The position numbers were made by a program, and so were the translations under genes. Of a DNA stretch of 10,009 nt, positions 1-5,830 are shown in pieces. The stretch covers positions 1 through 10,009 of the forward strand of contig CAYOSS010000065.1 in assembly GCA_964406705.1 (NCBI GenBank), read 5' to 3'. Source of the stretch: CAZRRV01 sp964406705. Lineage in GTDB: Bacteria; Bacillota; Clostridia; Oscillospirales; Acutalibacteraceae. The notes beneath the pieces were generated by a model. That model searched no databases, was not told the DNA's origin, and saw only the letters and a program-made list of their open reading frames with translations. Within the stretch, counting starts at the first letter, position 1. Every line of letters starts with the position of its first letter.

Positions 1-57
1 TTCCCCAGCCCAGCTGGGAAAGATTGGAAAGCTAACTTCGCGTTAGCGAGAAGAAGT
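1..57 (+). repeat. Two-hairpin dispersed repeat, copy A (cut by window edge)
   Basis: Hairpin 1 pairs CCCAGC (4-9) with GCTGGG (13-18) around a CCA loop. A purine-rich linker follows. Hairpin 2 pairs GCTAAC (31-36) with GTTAGC (42-47) around TTCGC, followed by GAGAAGAAG (48-56). The same architecture recurs at 112-190 and, on the minus strand, at 8941-9018. The 5' part seen in those copies would lie before base 1. Similarity to the minus-strand copy continues past the hairpins to about base 115. No coding potential seen; function unknown. Confidence 0.7.
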
Positions 58-111
58 CAGCGGAGCCGGGCGGAGCCGAACAAGCTGCCGGTACAGCCGA
101 GCTACCCCCTC

Positions 112-190
112 GCGCAGAGATGAAAAGCGGACGCGCTGCCCGGCCCAGCCGGGGAAAAATGAAAGGCTGCCCCCCGCAGCGGGAAGAAGC
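112..190 (+). repeat. Two-hairpin dispersed repeat, copy B
   Basis: The element starts with GCGCAGAGA (112-120) and GAAAAGCGGAC (122-132). Hairpin 1 is CCCGGC (139-144) with GCCGGG (148-153) around CCA. Hairpin 2 is GCTGC (166-170) with GCAGC (176-180) around five C. It ends in GGGAAGAAG. Compared with copy A, both stems changed sequence but kept pairing (A-U to G-C changes in both arms), which points to selection on RNA or cruciform structure. It lies about 55 bases before aroC and could sit in its leader. No clear promoter boxes are visible in 1-243. Confidence 0.7.
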
Positions 191-243
191 CCCCGGAGAC
201 AAAGCCGCCGGCTCCCGGTAGAATACAGAAAAGAGGTACCCCA

Positions 244-1390
244 TTGGGATCAATATTACTCGGCGATAAACTGCGCGTTTCGATATTCGGCCAGTCCCAC
301 GGGGAGGCGGTGGGCGTCGTCTTAGACGGGTTCCCGGCGGGTTTCCAGATTGATTTTGACGGGCTCCGGGCGTTCCTCGCCCGCAGAGCGCCGGGCGGAG
401 CGGCGTACGCCACGGCTCGTAAGGAGCCGGATCTCCCGCGCTTTGTAAGCGGCGTAGTTGACGGCGTCACCTGCGGCGCCCCCCTTTGCGCGCTGATCGA
501 GAACACCGACACCCGCTCCCCCGACTACGAAAACCTCTCCGACACCCCCCGCCCCGGTCACGCCGACTACACCGCCCGTGTAAAGTTCGGCGGAGCGGAG
601 GACGCGCGCGGCGGCGGGCATTTCTCCGGGCGGCTCACGGCGGCGCTCTGCGTCGCGGGGGGGCTGGCGCTGCAGTACCTCGGGTCCCGGGGCGTGCGGG
701 TTGGAGCGCACATCGCCGAGGTCGCGGGGATAGCGGACGACCCGTTCCCCGACTGCGACCCGGAGAGGATAAACTCGCTCTTCACCCGCGACCCGTTCCC
801 GGTGCTGAACCGCGAGGCCGGGGAGGCAATGCGCGGGGCCATCGAGGCCGCCCGGCGCGAGGGGGACTCGGTCGGCGGGGTGGTGGAGTGCGCCGTCACG
901 GGGCTGCCGGCGGGGCTGGGCGACCCCTTGTTCGGCGGCGTGGAGAACCGCGTCGCGGCGGCGGTGTTCGGCATCCCGGCGGTAAAGGGAATAGAGTTCG
1001 GCAGCGGGTTTCGCGGCAGCGGGCTGCGCGGCTCGGAGAACAACGACCCCTTCTCCGTAAAGGACGGACGGGTTGTGACCCTCACCAACAACCACGGCGG
1101 CATTTTGGGCGGGATAACCTCCGGGATGCCCGTAGTGTTCCGCGCTGCTTTCAAGCCCACCCCCTCCATCGCCAAAGAACAGCTCACGGCGAACCTCGCC
1201 ACGGGGGAACGGGNNNNNNNNNNNNNNNNNNNNNNNNNNNNNNNNNNNNNNNNNNNNNNNNNNNNNNNNNNNNNNNNNNNNNNNNNNNNNNNNNNNNNNN
1301 NNNNNNNNNNNNNTTGTCCCGAGGGCCGTCCCCTGCGTGGAGGCGGCGGCGGGGCTGGTCTTCTGCGATTTAATGCTGAGCGGAATTTAG
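244..1390 (+). CDS. aroC: Chorismate synthase, interrupted by an assembly gap
   Basis: Chorismate synthase converts 5-enolpyruvylshikimate-3-phosphate to chorismate using reduced FMN in the cytoplasm. The N-terminal signature FGQSHGEAVG (His19), RPGHADYT, the GGGHFSGRLTA motif, the SGLRGSENND stretch, and NNHGGILGGITSGMP followed by FKPTPSI are all present. The start is TTG at 244, after AAGAGGT (231-237) with six bases of spacing; it gives an N-terminus of usual length. The 100 N at 1214-1313 break the frame. Replacing them with the 36 bases seen in the duplicate at 1483-1518 restores one frame, through GRHDPCVVPRAVP, to the TAG at 1388-1390. The predicted protein is then 360 residues, the normal family size. 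The stop was assigned by that reconstruction, not by the N-containing frame. Being first in the block, it probably belongs to the same operon as pheA downstream. Confidence 0.93.
1214..1313. other. Scaffold gap (100 N)
   Basis: Exactly 100 undetermined bases, a conventional placeholder of unknown length. The flanks 1150-1213 and 1314-1390 both match the downstream duplicate at 1419-1595. In that duplicate the corresponding stretches are separated by only 36 bases, so the true gap is probably 36 bases, or the join is an assembly artefact of the duplication. Confidence 0.95.
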
Positions 1391-1418
1391 GAGCAATACC
1401 GGTGAGCGTTGCGCGGCG

Positions 1419-1595
1419 TTCAAGCCGACCCCCTCCATCGCCAAAGAACAGCTCACGGCGAACCTCGCCACGGGGGAACGGGAACTCCTGCGCGTCCGGG
1501 GGCGGCACGACCCCTGCGTTGTCCCGAGGGCCGTCCCCTGCGTGGAGGCGGCGGCGGGGCTGGTCTTCTGCGACTTAATGCTGAGCGGAATTTAG
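1419..1595 (+). pseudogene. Duplicated 3' fragment of aroC
   Basis: This stretch repeats the last 58 or so codons of aroC, from TTCAAGCC (matching 1150 onward) to its own TAG at 1593-1595. It differs from the first copy at a few bases only, for example C to G in the AAGCC(C/G)ACC stretch and GAT to GAC near the end. The offset between the two 3' ends is 205 bases (1314 against 1519). The fragment has no start codon in frame of its own and lacks the first five-sixths of the enzyme, so it cannot encode chorismate synthase. It is either a real tandem duplication or an assembly error at the repeat array; the base differences mildly favour a real second copy or mixed strains. Confidence 0.85.
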
Positions 1596-1596
1596 G

Positions 1597-1982
1597 AGCA
1601 ATACCGGTGAGCGTTACGCGGTGCTGTCGGTTAAAGAGAGCTTAAAGGCTGTGCCGCCGGGCGTCGCGAGGCGCCGCTTGTTAGCAGGAGCTTAGAAGCG
1701 GTACCGGCGGCATAGCGCGGTGTTGCTTAGAAGAAGCTTAAAAGCAGCACTGCCGGGCTGTTCCGTGGTGTTGTCTTAGAAAAAGCTTAAAGGCGATACC
1801 GCAGGGCATCGCGCGGTGCCGCCGGTTAAAGAAAGCTTAAAAGCTGTGCCGCCGGGCGTCGCGAGGCGCCGCTTGTTAGCAGGAGCTTAGAGACAATACC
1901 GCAGGGCATCGCGCGGCGTTGCCGGTTAAAGGGATCTTAGAAGCTATACCCGCGGCGTTGCGCGGTGCCGCCGGTTAGAAGG
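1597..1982 (+). repeat. Tandem array of ~49-bp hairpin repeats between aroC and pheA
   Basis: Eight diverged units are seen. The AGCTTA-like unit starts fall at 1639, 1689, 1735, 1784, 1834, 1884 and 1934, after a first unit beginning at 1597; the steps are 46-50 bases. The general form is AGCTTAAAAGC, a stem, a roughly 10-base loop, the return stem, then GGTTAAAGAA. Stems are kept despite sequence change: 1698-1706 pairs with 1718-1726 over nine positions, and 1744-1753 with 1765-1774 over ten, with G-U pairs. Units at 1639 and 1834 are almost identical (195 bases apart), suggesting recent amplification or conversion. The array is non-coding (stop codons in all frames of the units). Its 3' edge forms the pheA ribosome site. 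Confidence 0.88.
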
Positions 1983-1984
1983 AG
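1977..1984 (+). promoter_or_regulatory. Ribosome binding site of pheA
   Basis: AGAAGGAG lies seven bases before ATG 1992 and fixes the start there rather than at an upstream in-frame GTG (1965), which would sit inside the repeat array. Related TTAGCAGGAG sequences occur at the boundaries of other repeat units (1681-1690 and 1876-1885), so the array and this site share ancestry. Confidence 0.85.
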
Positions 1985-1991
1985 TTTTGCG

Positions 1992-3134
1992 ATGAGCATA
2001 GAGGATTTGCGGGATAAAATCGACGAGATAGACGGCGGTCTCGTCCCGCTCTTCACGCGGAGAATGGAGCTTTCCGAGGAGATAGCCGCCCTGAAGCAAA
2101 AAGAGGGCCGCCCCGTGACCGACCCGGAGCGCGAGAGGAAGCTCCTCGCCAAGGTTTCGGACGAGGCGGGAGAGAAATTCGCCCCGCAGACGAGAGCGCT
2201 CTACAACCTCATCCTGAGCCTCAGCCGGGCGAGACAAAACGAGCTTTTGGAGGGCGACGACCCGCTGATATCCGAGATTGAGCGGGCGGTGGAGTCCACC
2301 CCGCGCGTGTTCCCGGAGCGGGCGAGCGTCGCCTGCCAGGGGGTGGAGGGAGCGTACTCCCAGCTCGCCTGCGAGAAGATTTTCCCATTCCCCGACATTA
2401 TGTTCTTGGGCTCGTTCGCGGGGGTGTTTTCCGCCGTGGAGAACGGCTTATGCCGCTACGGGATCCTCCCGGTGGAGAACAGCACGGCGGGCTCGGTCAA
2501 CCAGATATACGACCTTATGTACCGGCACAACTTCTTTATCGTAAGAAGCGCGAGGCTCCACGTCTCGCACTGCCTGTTGGCGGCGAAGGGGGCGGCGCTC
2601 TCCGACATTCGCGAGATCCGCTCCCACGAGCAGGCTATAAACCAGTGCGGGAAGTTCCTTTCCACACTGAAGGGCGTCACCGTGCGCCCCTGCGAGAACA
2701 CCGCCGCCGCCGCGAGGGACGTAGCCGGCAGCGGCCGCCGCGACCTCGCCGCGATATCCTCCGCCAACTGCGCCCCCCTCTACGGGCTGGACATAATCCG
2801 CGAGGGGATAGCGGACGTGGATAGCAACTTCACCCGCTTCATCTGCATATCCAAGACCCCTGAAATCTACCCCGGCGCGGACCGCACCAGCCTGATGCTC
2901 GTCCTGCCGCACAAGCCCGGCTCGCTCTACTCGATACTCTCCATGTTCTACGCCGAGGGAATCAACCTGCTGAAGCTCGAGAGCCGGCCCATCCCGGGGA
3001 GGGACTTCGAGTTTATGTTCTACTTCGATATTGACGTCCCCGTCGACTCGCCGAAGTTTACCCGGCTGCTGTCCGGGCTTCGCGCCGCGTCGGTGAATTT
3101 CCGCTACTTCGGCAGCTACCGAGAGGCGGTATGA
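1992..3134 (+). CDS. pheA: Bifunctional chorismate mutase / prephenate dehydratase (P-protein)
   Basis: The enzyme turns chorismate into prephenate and then phenylpyruvate, the committed route to phenylalanine. The 380-residue length matches the fused family (about 386 in E. coli). Residues 1-90 are an AroQ-type chorismate mutase with R7, R24, K35, D44, R47 and E48 at the positions of the known active-site residues. Residues about 110-290 are the prephenate dehydratase, with GVEGAYSQ (117-124), ENS (162-164) and the catalytic TRF motif (281-283). Residues about 300-375 are an ACT domain with PGSLYSIL (309-316) and ESRP (330-333), the phenylalanine-sensing motif, so feedback inhibition by phenylalanine is expected. 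ATG at 1992 is chosen for its strong ribosome site. The TGA overlaps the next gene's ATG (ATGA), implying translational coupling. Confidence 0.96.
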   Translation: MSIEDLRDKIDEIDGGLVPLFTRRMELSEEIAALKQKEGRPVTDPERERKLLAKVSDEAGEKFAPQTRALYNLILSLSRARQNELLEGDDPLISEIERAVESTPRVFPERASVACQGVEGAYSQLACEKIFPFPDIMFLGSFAGVFSAVENGLCRYGILPVENSTAGSVNQIYDLMYRHNFFIVRSARLHVSHCLLAAKGAALSDIREIRSHEQAINQCGKFLSTLKGVTVRPCENTAAAARDVAGSGRRDLAAISSANCAPLYGLDIIREGIADVDSNFTRFICISKTPEIYPGADRTSLMLVLPHKPGSLYSILSMFYAEGINLLKLESRPIPGRDFEFMFYFDIDVPVDSPKFTRLLSGLRAASVNFRYFGSYREAV

Positions 3135-4357
3135 TGAGGTTCGGACTGCTTGGACGGCGGCTCGGGCACAGCCTTTCCCCGGAGCTGCACAAATTCTTCG
3201 GGGACTACTCCTACACCCTCATAGAAAAGGAGCCGGAGGAGCTGCCGGGCTTCTTCGCCGACTTCCCGCTTGACGGGATAAACGTCACCGTGCCGTACAA
3301 AAAAGCCGTGATTCCCTTCCTCTCGAGGCTGGACGAGAGCGCGGTGGCGGCGGGAGCGGTCAACACCGTCGCGCGGCGGGGTGGGGAGCTTGTGGGCTTC
3401 AACACGGATATGTACGGCTTCTCGTATATGCTGCGCTCCGGAGGGATAGACCCGGCGGGCGAAAAGTGCCTGATCCTCGGCACGGGGGGAGCGGCGGCGG
3501 CCGTTCGCCGGGTGTTAGAGTTCAGGGGGGCGCGTAGCGTCGTCAACATCTCGCGCTCGGGGGAGGACAACTACGGCAATATCTCCCGGCACGCCGACGC
3601 CGGGATCGTGGTAAACGCGACGCCCGTGGGTATGTTCCCCGGCAACTTGGAGACGCCGCTGGATCTCACCGCGCTGAAGAGCTGCCGCTCGGCGGCGGAC
3701 CTGATTTACAACCCGCCGCGCACCAAATTCCTCCAGGACGCGGAGGCGCTGGGGCTTCGCGCCGCCGGGGGGCTCGGGATGCTCTCCGCGCAGGCCAAGG
3801 CGGCGGCGGAGATATTCTTAAATACGCCCCTGCCCGACGGCAAAATAGAAGAGGCCCGCCGCGCGGTGGAGCGGGACTTCCGCAATGTAGTGCTCGTGGG
3901 TATGCCGGGGTGCGGCAAGACCACGGCGGCGGCGGGTCTCTCCCGGCTCACGGGACGGGAGACGCTCGACACCGATAAAATGGTGGAGCGGGCGGCGGGG
4001 AAGCCGGTCCCCCGAGTGATAGCCGAGGACGGCGAGGCGGCGTTCCGCGATATGGAAGCGGCCGCCGTGGAGGAGGCCGGGCGGCGCCACGGGGTGATAA
4101 TCTCCACCGGGGGAGGGGCGGTGCTGCGGCGGCGCAACCGCGAGGCTCTCCGCCAAAACGGGACGGTCATATTCCTAAAGCGGGATTTGGGCGAGCTTGA
4201 GCTTGCCGGGCGCCCCCTCTCGAAGGACCTCGAGACACTGCGGGCGATGCGGCGGGAGCGTCTGCCGCTCTACCTCGACGCCGCCGACCGCGAGGTGGAG
4301 GTCGCCCCCACACCCGAGGAGACGCTGAGGAGAATTACGGAGGTGTTGACAGCTTGA
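3131..4357 (+). CDS. aroE-aroK: Fused shikimate dehydrogenase - shikimate kinase
   Basis: One 408-residue chain carries two consecutive shikimate-pathway steps. Residues 1-240 are shikimate dehydrogenase (NADPH-dependent reduction of dehydroshikimate). They show SLSP (14-17), NVTVPYKK with the catalytic lysine about 57, N78, D93 in GFNTD, the GTGGAA nucleotide loop (117-122), NATPVGMFP (162-170) and Q221. Residues about 250-408 are shikimate kinase. They show Walker A GMPGCGKT (257-264), DTD (280-282), R306 in FRDME, STGGGAVLR (325-333), the lid RPLS (361-364) and RRERLPLY (374-381). Both halves look catalytically complete and there is no frame break between them. The start is ATG 3131, or equally ATG 3134, inside the pheA stop; the stop overlaps aroQ. 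Separate AroE and AroK proteins are the commoner arrangement. Confidence 0.94.
   Translation: MMRFGLLGRRLGHSLSPELHKFFGDYSYTLIEKEPEELPGFFADFPLDGINVTVPYKKAVIPFLSRLDESAVAAGAVNTVARRGGELVGFNTDMYGFSYMLRSGGIDPAGEKCLILGTGGAAAAVRRVLEFRGARSVVNISRSGEDNYGNISRHADAGIVVNATPVGMFPGNLETPLDLTALKSCRSAADLIYNPPRTKFLQDAEALGLRAAGGLGMLSAQAKAAAEIFLNTPLPDGKIEEARRAVERDFRNVVLVGMPGCGKTTAAAGLSRLTGRETLDTDKMVERAAGKPVPRVIAEDGEAAFRDMEAAAVEEAGRRHGVIISTGGGAVLRRRNREALRQNGTVIFLKRDLGELELAGRPLSKDLETLRAMRRERLPLYLDAADREVEVAPTPEETLRRITEVLTA
4339..4345 (+). promoter_or_regulatory. Ribosome binding site of aroQ
   Basis: GGAGGTG lies within the end of the aroE-aroK gene, eight bases before the TTG at 4354. It supports the TTG start, whose second and third bases begin the TGA of the upstream gene. 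Confidence 0.75.
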
Positions 4358-4797
4358 AAATTCTCGTGATTAACGGGCCGAACCTCAATCTTTTGGGGTT
4401 GCGGGAGCCGGATATATACGGGCGGCACACCTACGCCGAGCTGTTGGAGGAGATCCGCCGGCACTGCGGGGAGCGCGGCGCGGAAGTCTCCTTCTTCCAG
4501 TCGAACGGCGAGGGGGCCATAGTGGACGAGATACAGAGGGCTTACTTCGAGGGCGTGGAAGGCATTGTGATAAACCCCGCCGCCTACACCCACACCAGCG
4601 TCGCCATTTTGGACGCGCTGAAAGCGGTAAACATACCCGCCGTGGAGGTGCACATCTCCGACATAAACAGCCGGGACGAGTTCCGACGGCACTCGTTTGT
4701 ATCCCCCGCCTGCGTAAAGACGATAGCCGGCAAGGGGTTCGCGGGGTACCTCGAAGCGGTGGACACGCTGCTTTCTCTCGGCGGGGAGGGCGACTGA
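4354..4797 (+). CDS. aroQ: 3-dehydroquinate dehydratase, type II
   Basis: The enzyme dehydrates 3-dehydroquinate to 3-dehydroshikimate, the substrate of the AroE half encoded just upstream. The 147-residue length is typical of the small dodecameric type II family. It begins MKILVINGPNLNLLG. It has R17 and the catalytic Y22 in EPDIYG, N74 and H80 in NPAAYTH, E98 and H100 in VEVHISD, and R111/R112 in FRRHSF. These are the standard active-site positions. Start is TTG at 4354 with a good ribosome site and overlap with the aroE-aroK TGA, so it is translationally coupled to that gene. Its own TGA overlaps the ATG of the following membrane-protein gene (TGATG). Confidence 0.96.
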   Translation: MKILVINGPNLNLLGLREPDIYGRHTYAELLEEIRRHCGERGAEVSFFQSNGEGAIVDEIQRAYFEGVEGIVINPAAYTHTSVAILDALKAVNIPAVEVHISDINSRDEFRRHSFVSPACVKTIAGKGFAGYLEAVDTLLSLGGEGD

Positions 4798-5549
4798 TGC
4801 CCGCCCGCAACCGTTCCCACAACGTCAGCAACGCCGATATAGTCGAGGTCAAGAAGATGCGGCAGGGGCTGGAGGCCGCGCCCGAGGCCCCCGCCCCCGC
4901 GCCGAAGCTCACCGGCAAGGCGGCGTTCGCCAACTTCATACGCTACTACGGGGTGTATATACTGATCGGTATAGCGGCGGCGGCGTTCATAGTCTACCTC
5001 GTGTACACCGTGGTAAACAACAAGAAGCCCGACTGCCTCGTCGTGGTGAACACGGGGCCGCAGAGCCTCCAGGCCGTCACGGGGGAATACTCCGAGATAT
5101 TCGAGGGGATGACCACCGACACCAACGGCGACGGGAGGACCCTCATAGAAGTGATGGACTGCTCCTACGACACGGAGACCGGCAACCCGGAGATTAACAC
5201 CGCTATGGCGGTAAAGTACCAGGCGCAGTTCGGCATCGAGTACGCTCAGCTCTTTATCCTCAGCGAGGAAACGCTAAAAAATATGGACGAGCAGTTAGAA
5301 GGAAATTTTTTAGTTGACGATTTGGGGTTATCGGAGTATAATGGTAAAGCGGTGAAGCTGAACGGCACGCGCTACGAGGAGATTTACCGGAAATCCGCGG
5401 GCACGGGCTTCGAGGGGAACGTCTACCTATGTATGCGCCGGGTCAGCGCCGACACCGCCAAGACCAAGCGGGGCAAAGCCGCCGACAGAGCCGCCAGGGA
5501 CATCATCGCCTCGGTAAACAAAGAGGTGTTAGCGGAGAACGGCGGGTAG
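4797..5549 (+). CDS. Single-pass membrane protein of unknown function
   Basis: I do not recognise this 250-residue protein. It has a charged cytoplasmic-looking N-terminus, an Ala/Pro-rich stretch (about 27-38), and one hydrophobic segment at about 51-74 preceded by basic and aromatic residues. There is no cleavage site, so it is probably a signal-anchored protein with a C-terminal domain of about 175 residues outside the cell. That domain begins with a LVVVNTG strand. DTNGDG (108-113) resembles the start of a calcium loop, but the final acidic residue is out of register. The C-terminus is basic and helical (about 217-246). The start overlaps the aroQ stop (TGATG), so it is cotranslated with the aromatic genes, although nothing ties it to the pathway. 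A stretch near 5271-5345 is markedly AT-rich compared with the rest of the gene but stays in frame. Confidence 0.85.
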   Translation: MPARNRSHNVSNADIVEVKKMRQGLEAAPEAPAPAPKLTGKAAFANFIRYYGVYILIGIAAAAFIVYLVYTVVNNKKPDCLVVVNTGPQSLQAVTGEYSEIFEGMTTDTNGDGRTLIEVMDCSYDTETGNPEINTAMAVKYQAQFGIEYAQLFILSEETLKNMDEQLEGNFLVDDLGLSEYNGKAVKLNGTRYEEIYRKSAGTGFEGNVYLCMRRVSADTAKTKRGKAADRAARDIIASVNKEVLAENGG

Positions 5550-5558
5550 CCGCCGCGA

Positions 5559-5693
5559 GGTTCGCGGTCCGGGCGGGGAAGTCCGCCGAAAGGTTTTACT
5601 GTTCGGGCGGGGAAAGCCCCGTCTGAAGGTTCGGTATCCGGGCGGGGAAAGCCCCGTCTGAAGGTTCAGTATCCGGGCGGGGGGAGCCCCGCC
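5559..5693 (+). repeat. Tandem array of 35-bp hairpin repeats
   Basis: Four units of about 35 bases contain GGTTC, a short variable segment, CCGGGCGGGG, AAAG, CCCCGTCTGAA. The hairpins begin at 5572, 5606, 5641 and 5676 (steps of 34, 35, 35). In units 2 and 3, GGCGGGG pairs with CCCCGTC around AAAG with one G-U pair. In unit 4 the partner is CCCCGCC, which turns the G-U into G-C, and the loop is GGAG. In unit 1 a shorter GGCGG/CCGCC stem remains. The array fills the space between the membrane-protein stop and the tRNA. The hairpins lack a following T run, so they are not ordinary terminators. Confidence 0.85.
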
Positions 5694-5699
5694 GCGCGT

Positions 5700-5776
5700 C
5701 CGCCCGTGGCGAAGCTGGATATCGCAGCAGATTCCGATTCTGAAGGACGGGGGTTCGAATCCCTCCGGGCGGGCCA
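5700..5776 (+). tRNA. tRNA-Arg (anticodon CCG)
   Basis: A complete cloverleaf can be drawn. The acceptor stem is CCGCCCG (5700-5706) with CGGGCGG (5766-5772). The D stem is GCGA/TCGC (5709-5712, 5722-5725) with GG in its loop. The anticodon loop is TTCCGAT (5732-5738), giving anticodon CCG at 5734-5736. The T stem is GGGGG/CCCTC around TTCGAAT (5754-5760). G5773 is the discriminator and CCA (5774-5776) is encoded. The anticodon stem GCAGA/TCTGA has one unpaired position (G5727-A5743). It reads the CGG arginine codon, which fits a GC-rich genome. Confidence 0.95.
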
Positions 5777-5778
5777 AC

Positions 5779-5812
5779 AGCCGGGCGCGGCTTGCTCCCG
5801 GCTTATATTTTG
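5779..5812 (+). terminator. Probable terminator after tRNA-Arg
   Basis: AGCCGGG (5779-5785) pairs with CCCGGCT (5797-5803) around an 11-base loop, followed by TATATTTTGT. The stem is strong but the T run is interrupted, so termination may be partial. It begins three bases after the tRNA CCA end and precedes the glycosyltransferase gene. Confidence 0.65.
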
Positions 5813-5830
5813 TAATCGACGGGGTGTTGT

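Noticed and set aside
322..1095. Long minus-strand open frame opposite aroC
   Set aside because: The opposite strand carries an unmistakable chorismate synthase; the antisense frame is a codon-bias shadow.
1597..1982. Possible CRISPR array (regular ~49-bp spacing)
   Set aside because: The whole unit repeats, including the would-be spacers, and the units diverge along their entire length. There are no short identical repeats separated by unique spacers, and no cas genes are present.
1597..1991. T-box, tryptophan/phenylalanine attenuator or riboswitch upstream of pheA
   Set aside because: No leader peptide rich in Phe codons, no T-box core motif and no terminator-antiterminator pair with a T run are seen; the tandem repeats account for the sequence.
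5118..5151. DTNGDG as a calcium-binding EF-hand/dockerin loop in the membrane protein
   Set aside because: Only the first half of the loop fits; the acidic residue expected at loop position 12 is replaced by valine and there is no second loop.
5700..5776. tRNA-Arg as an attachment site for an integrated element
   Set aside because: No second copy of the tRNA 3' end and no integrase gene occur in the window.
5529..5777. Minus-strand open frame spanning the 35-bp repeats
   Set aside because: Its product just reflects the repeat unit and overlaps a complete tRNA; it is a by-product of GC-rich DNA lacking stops.
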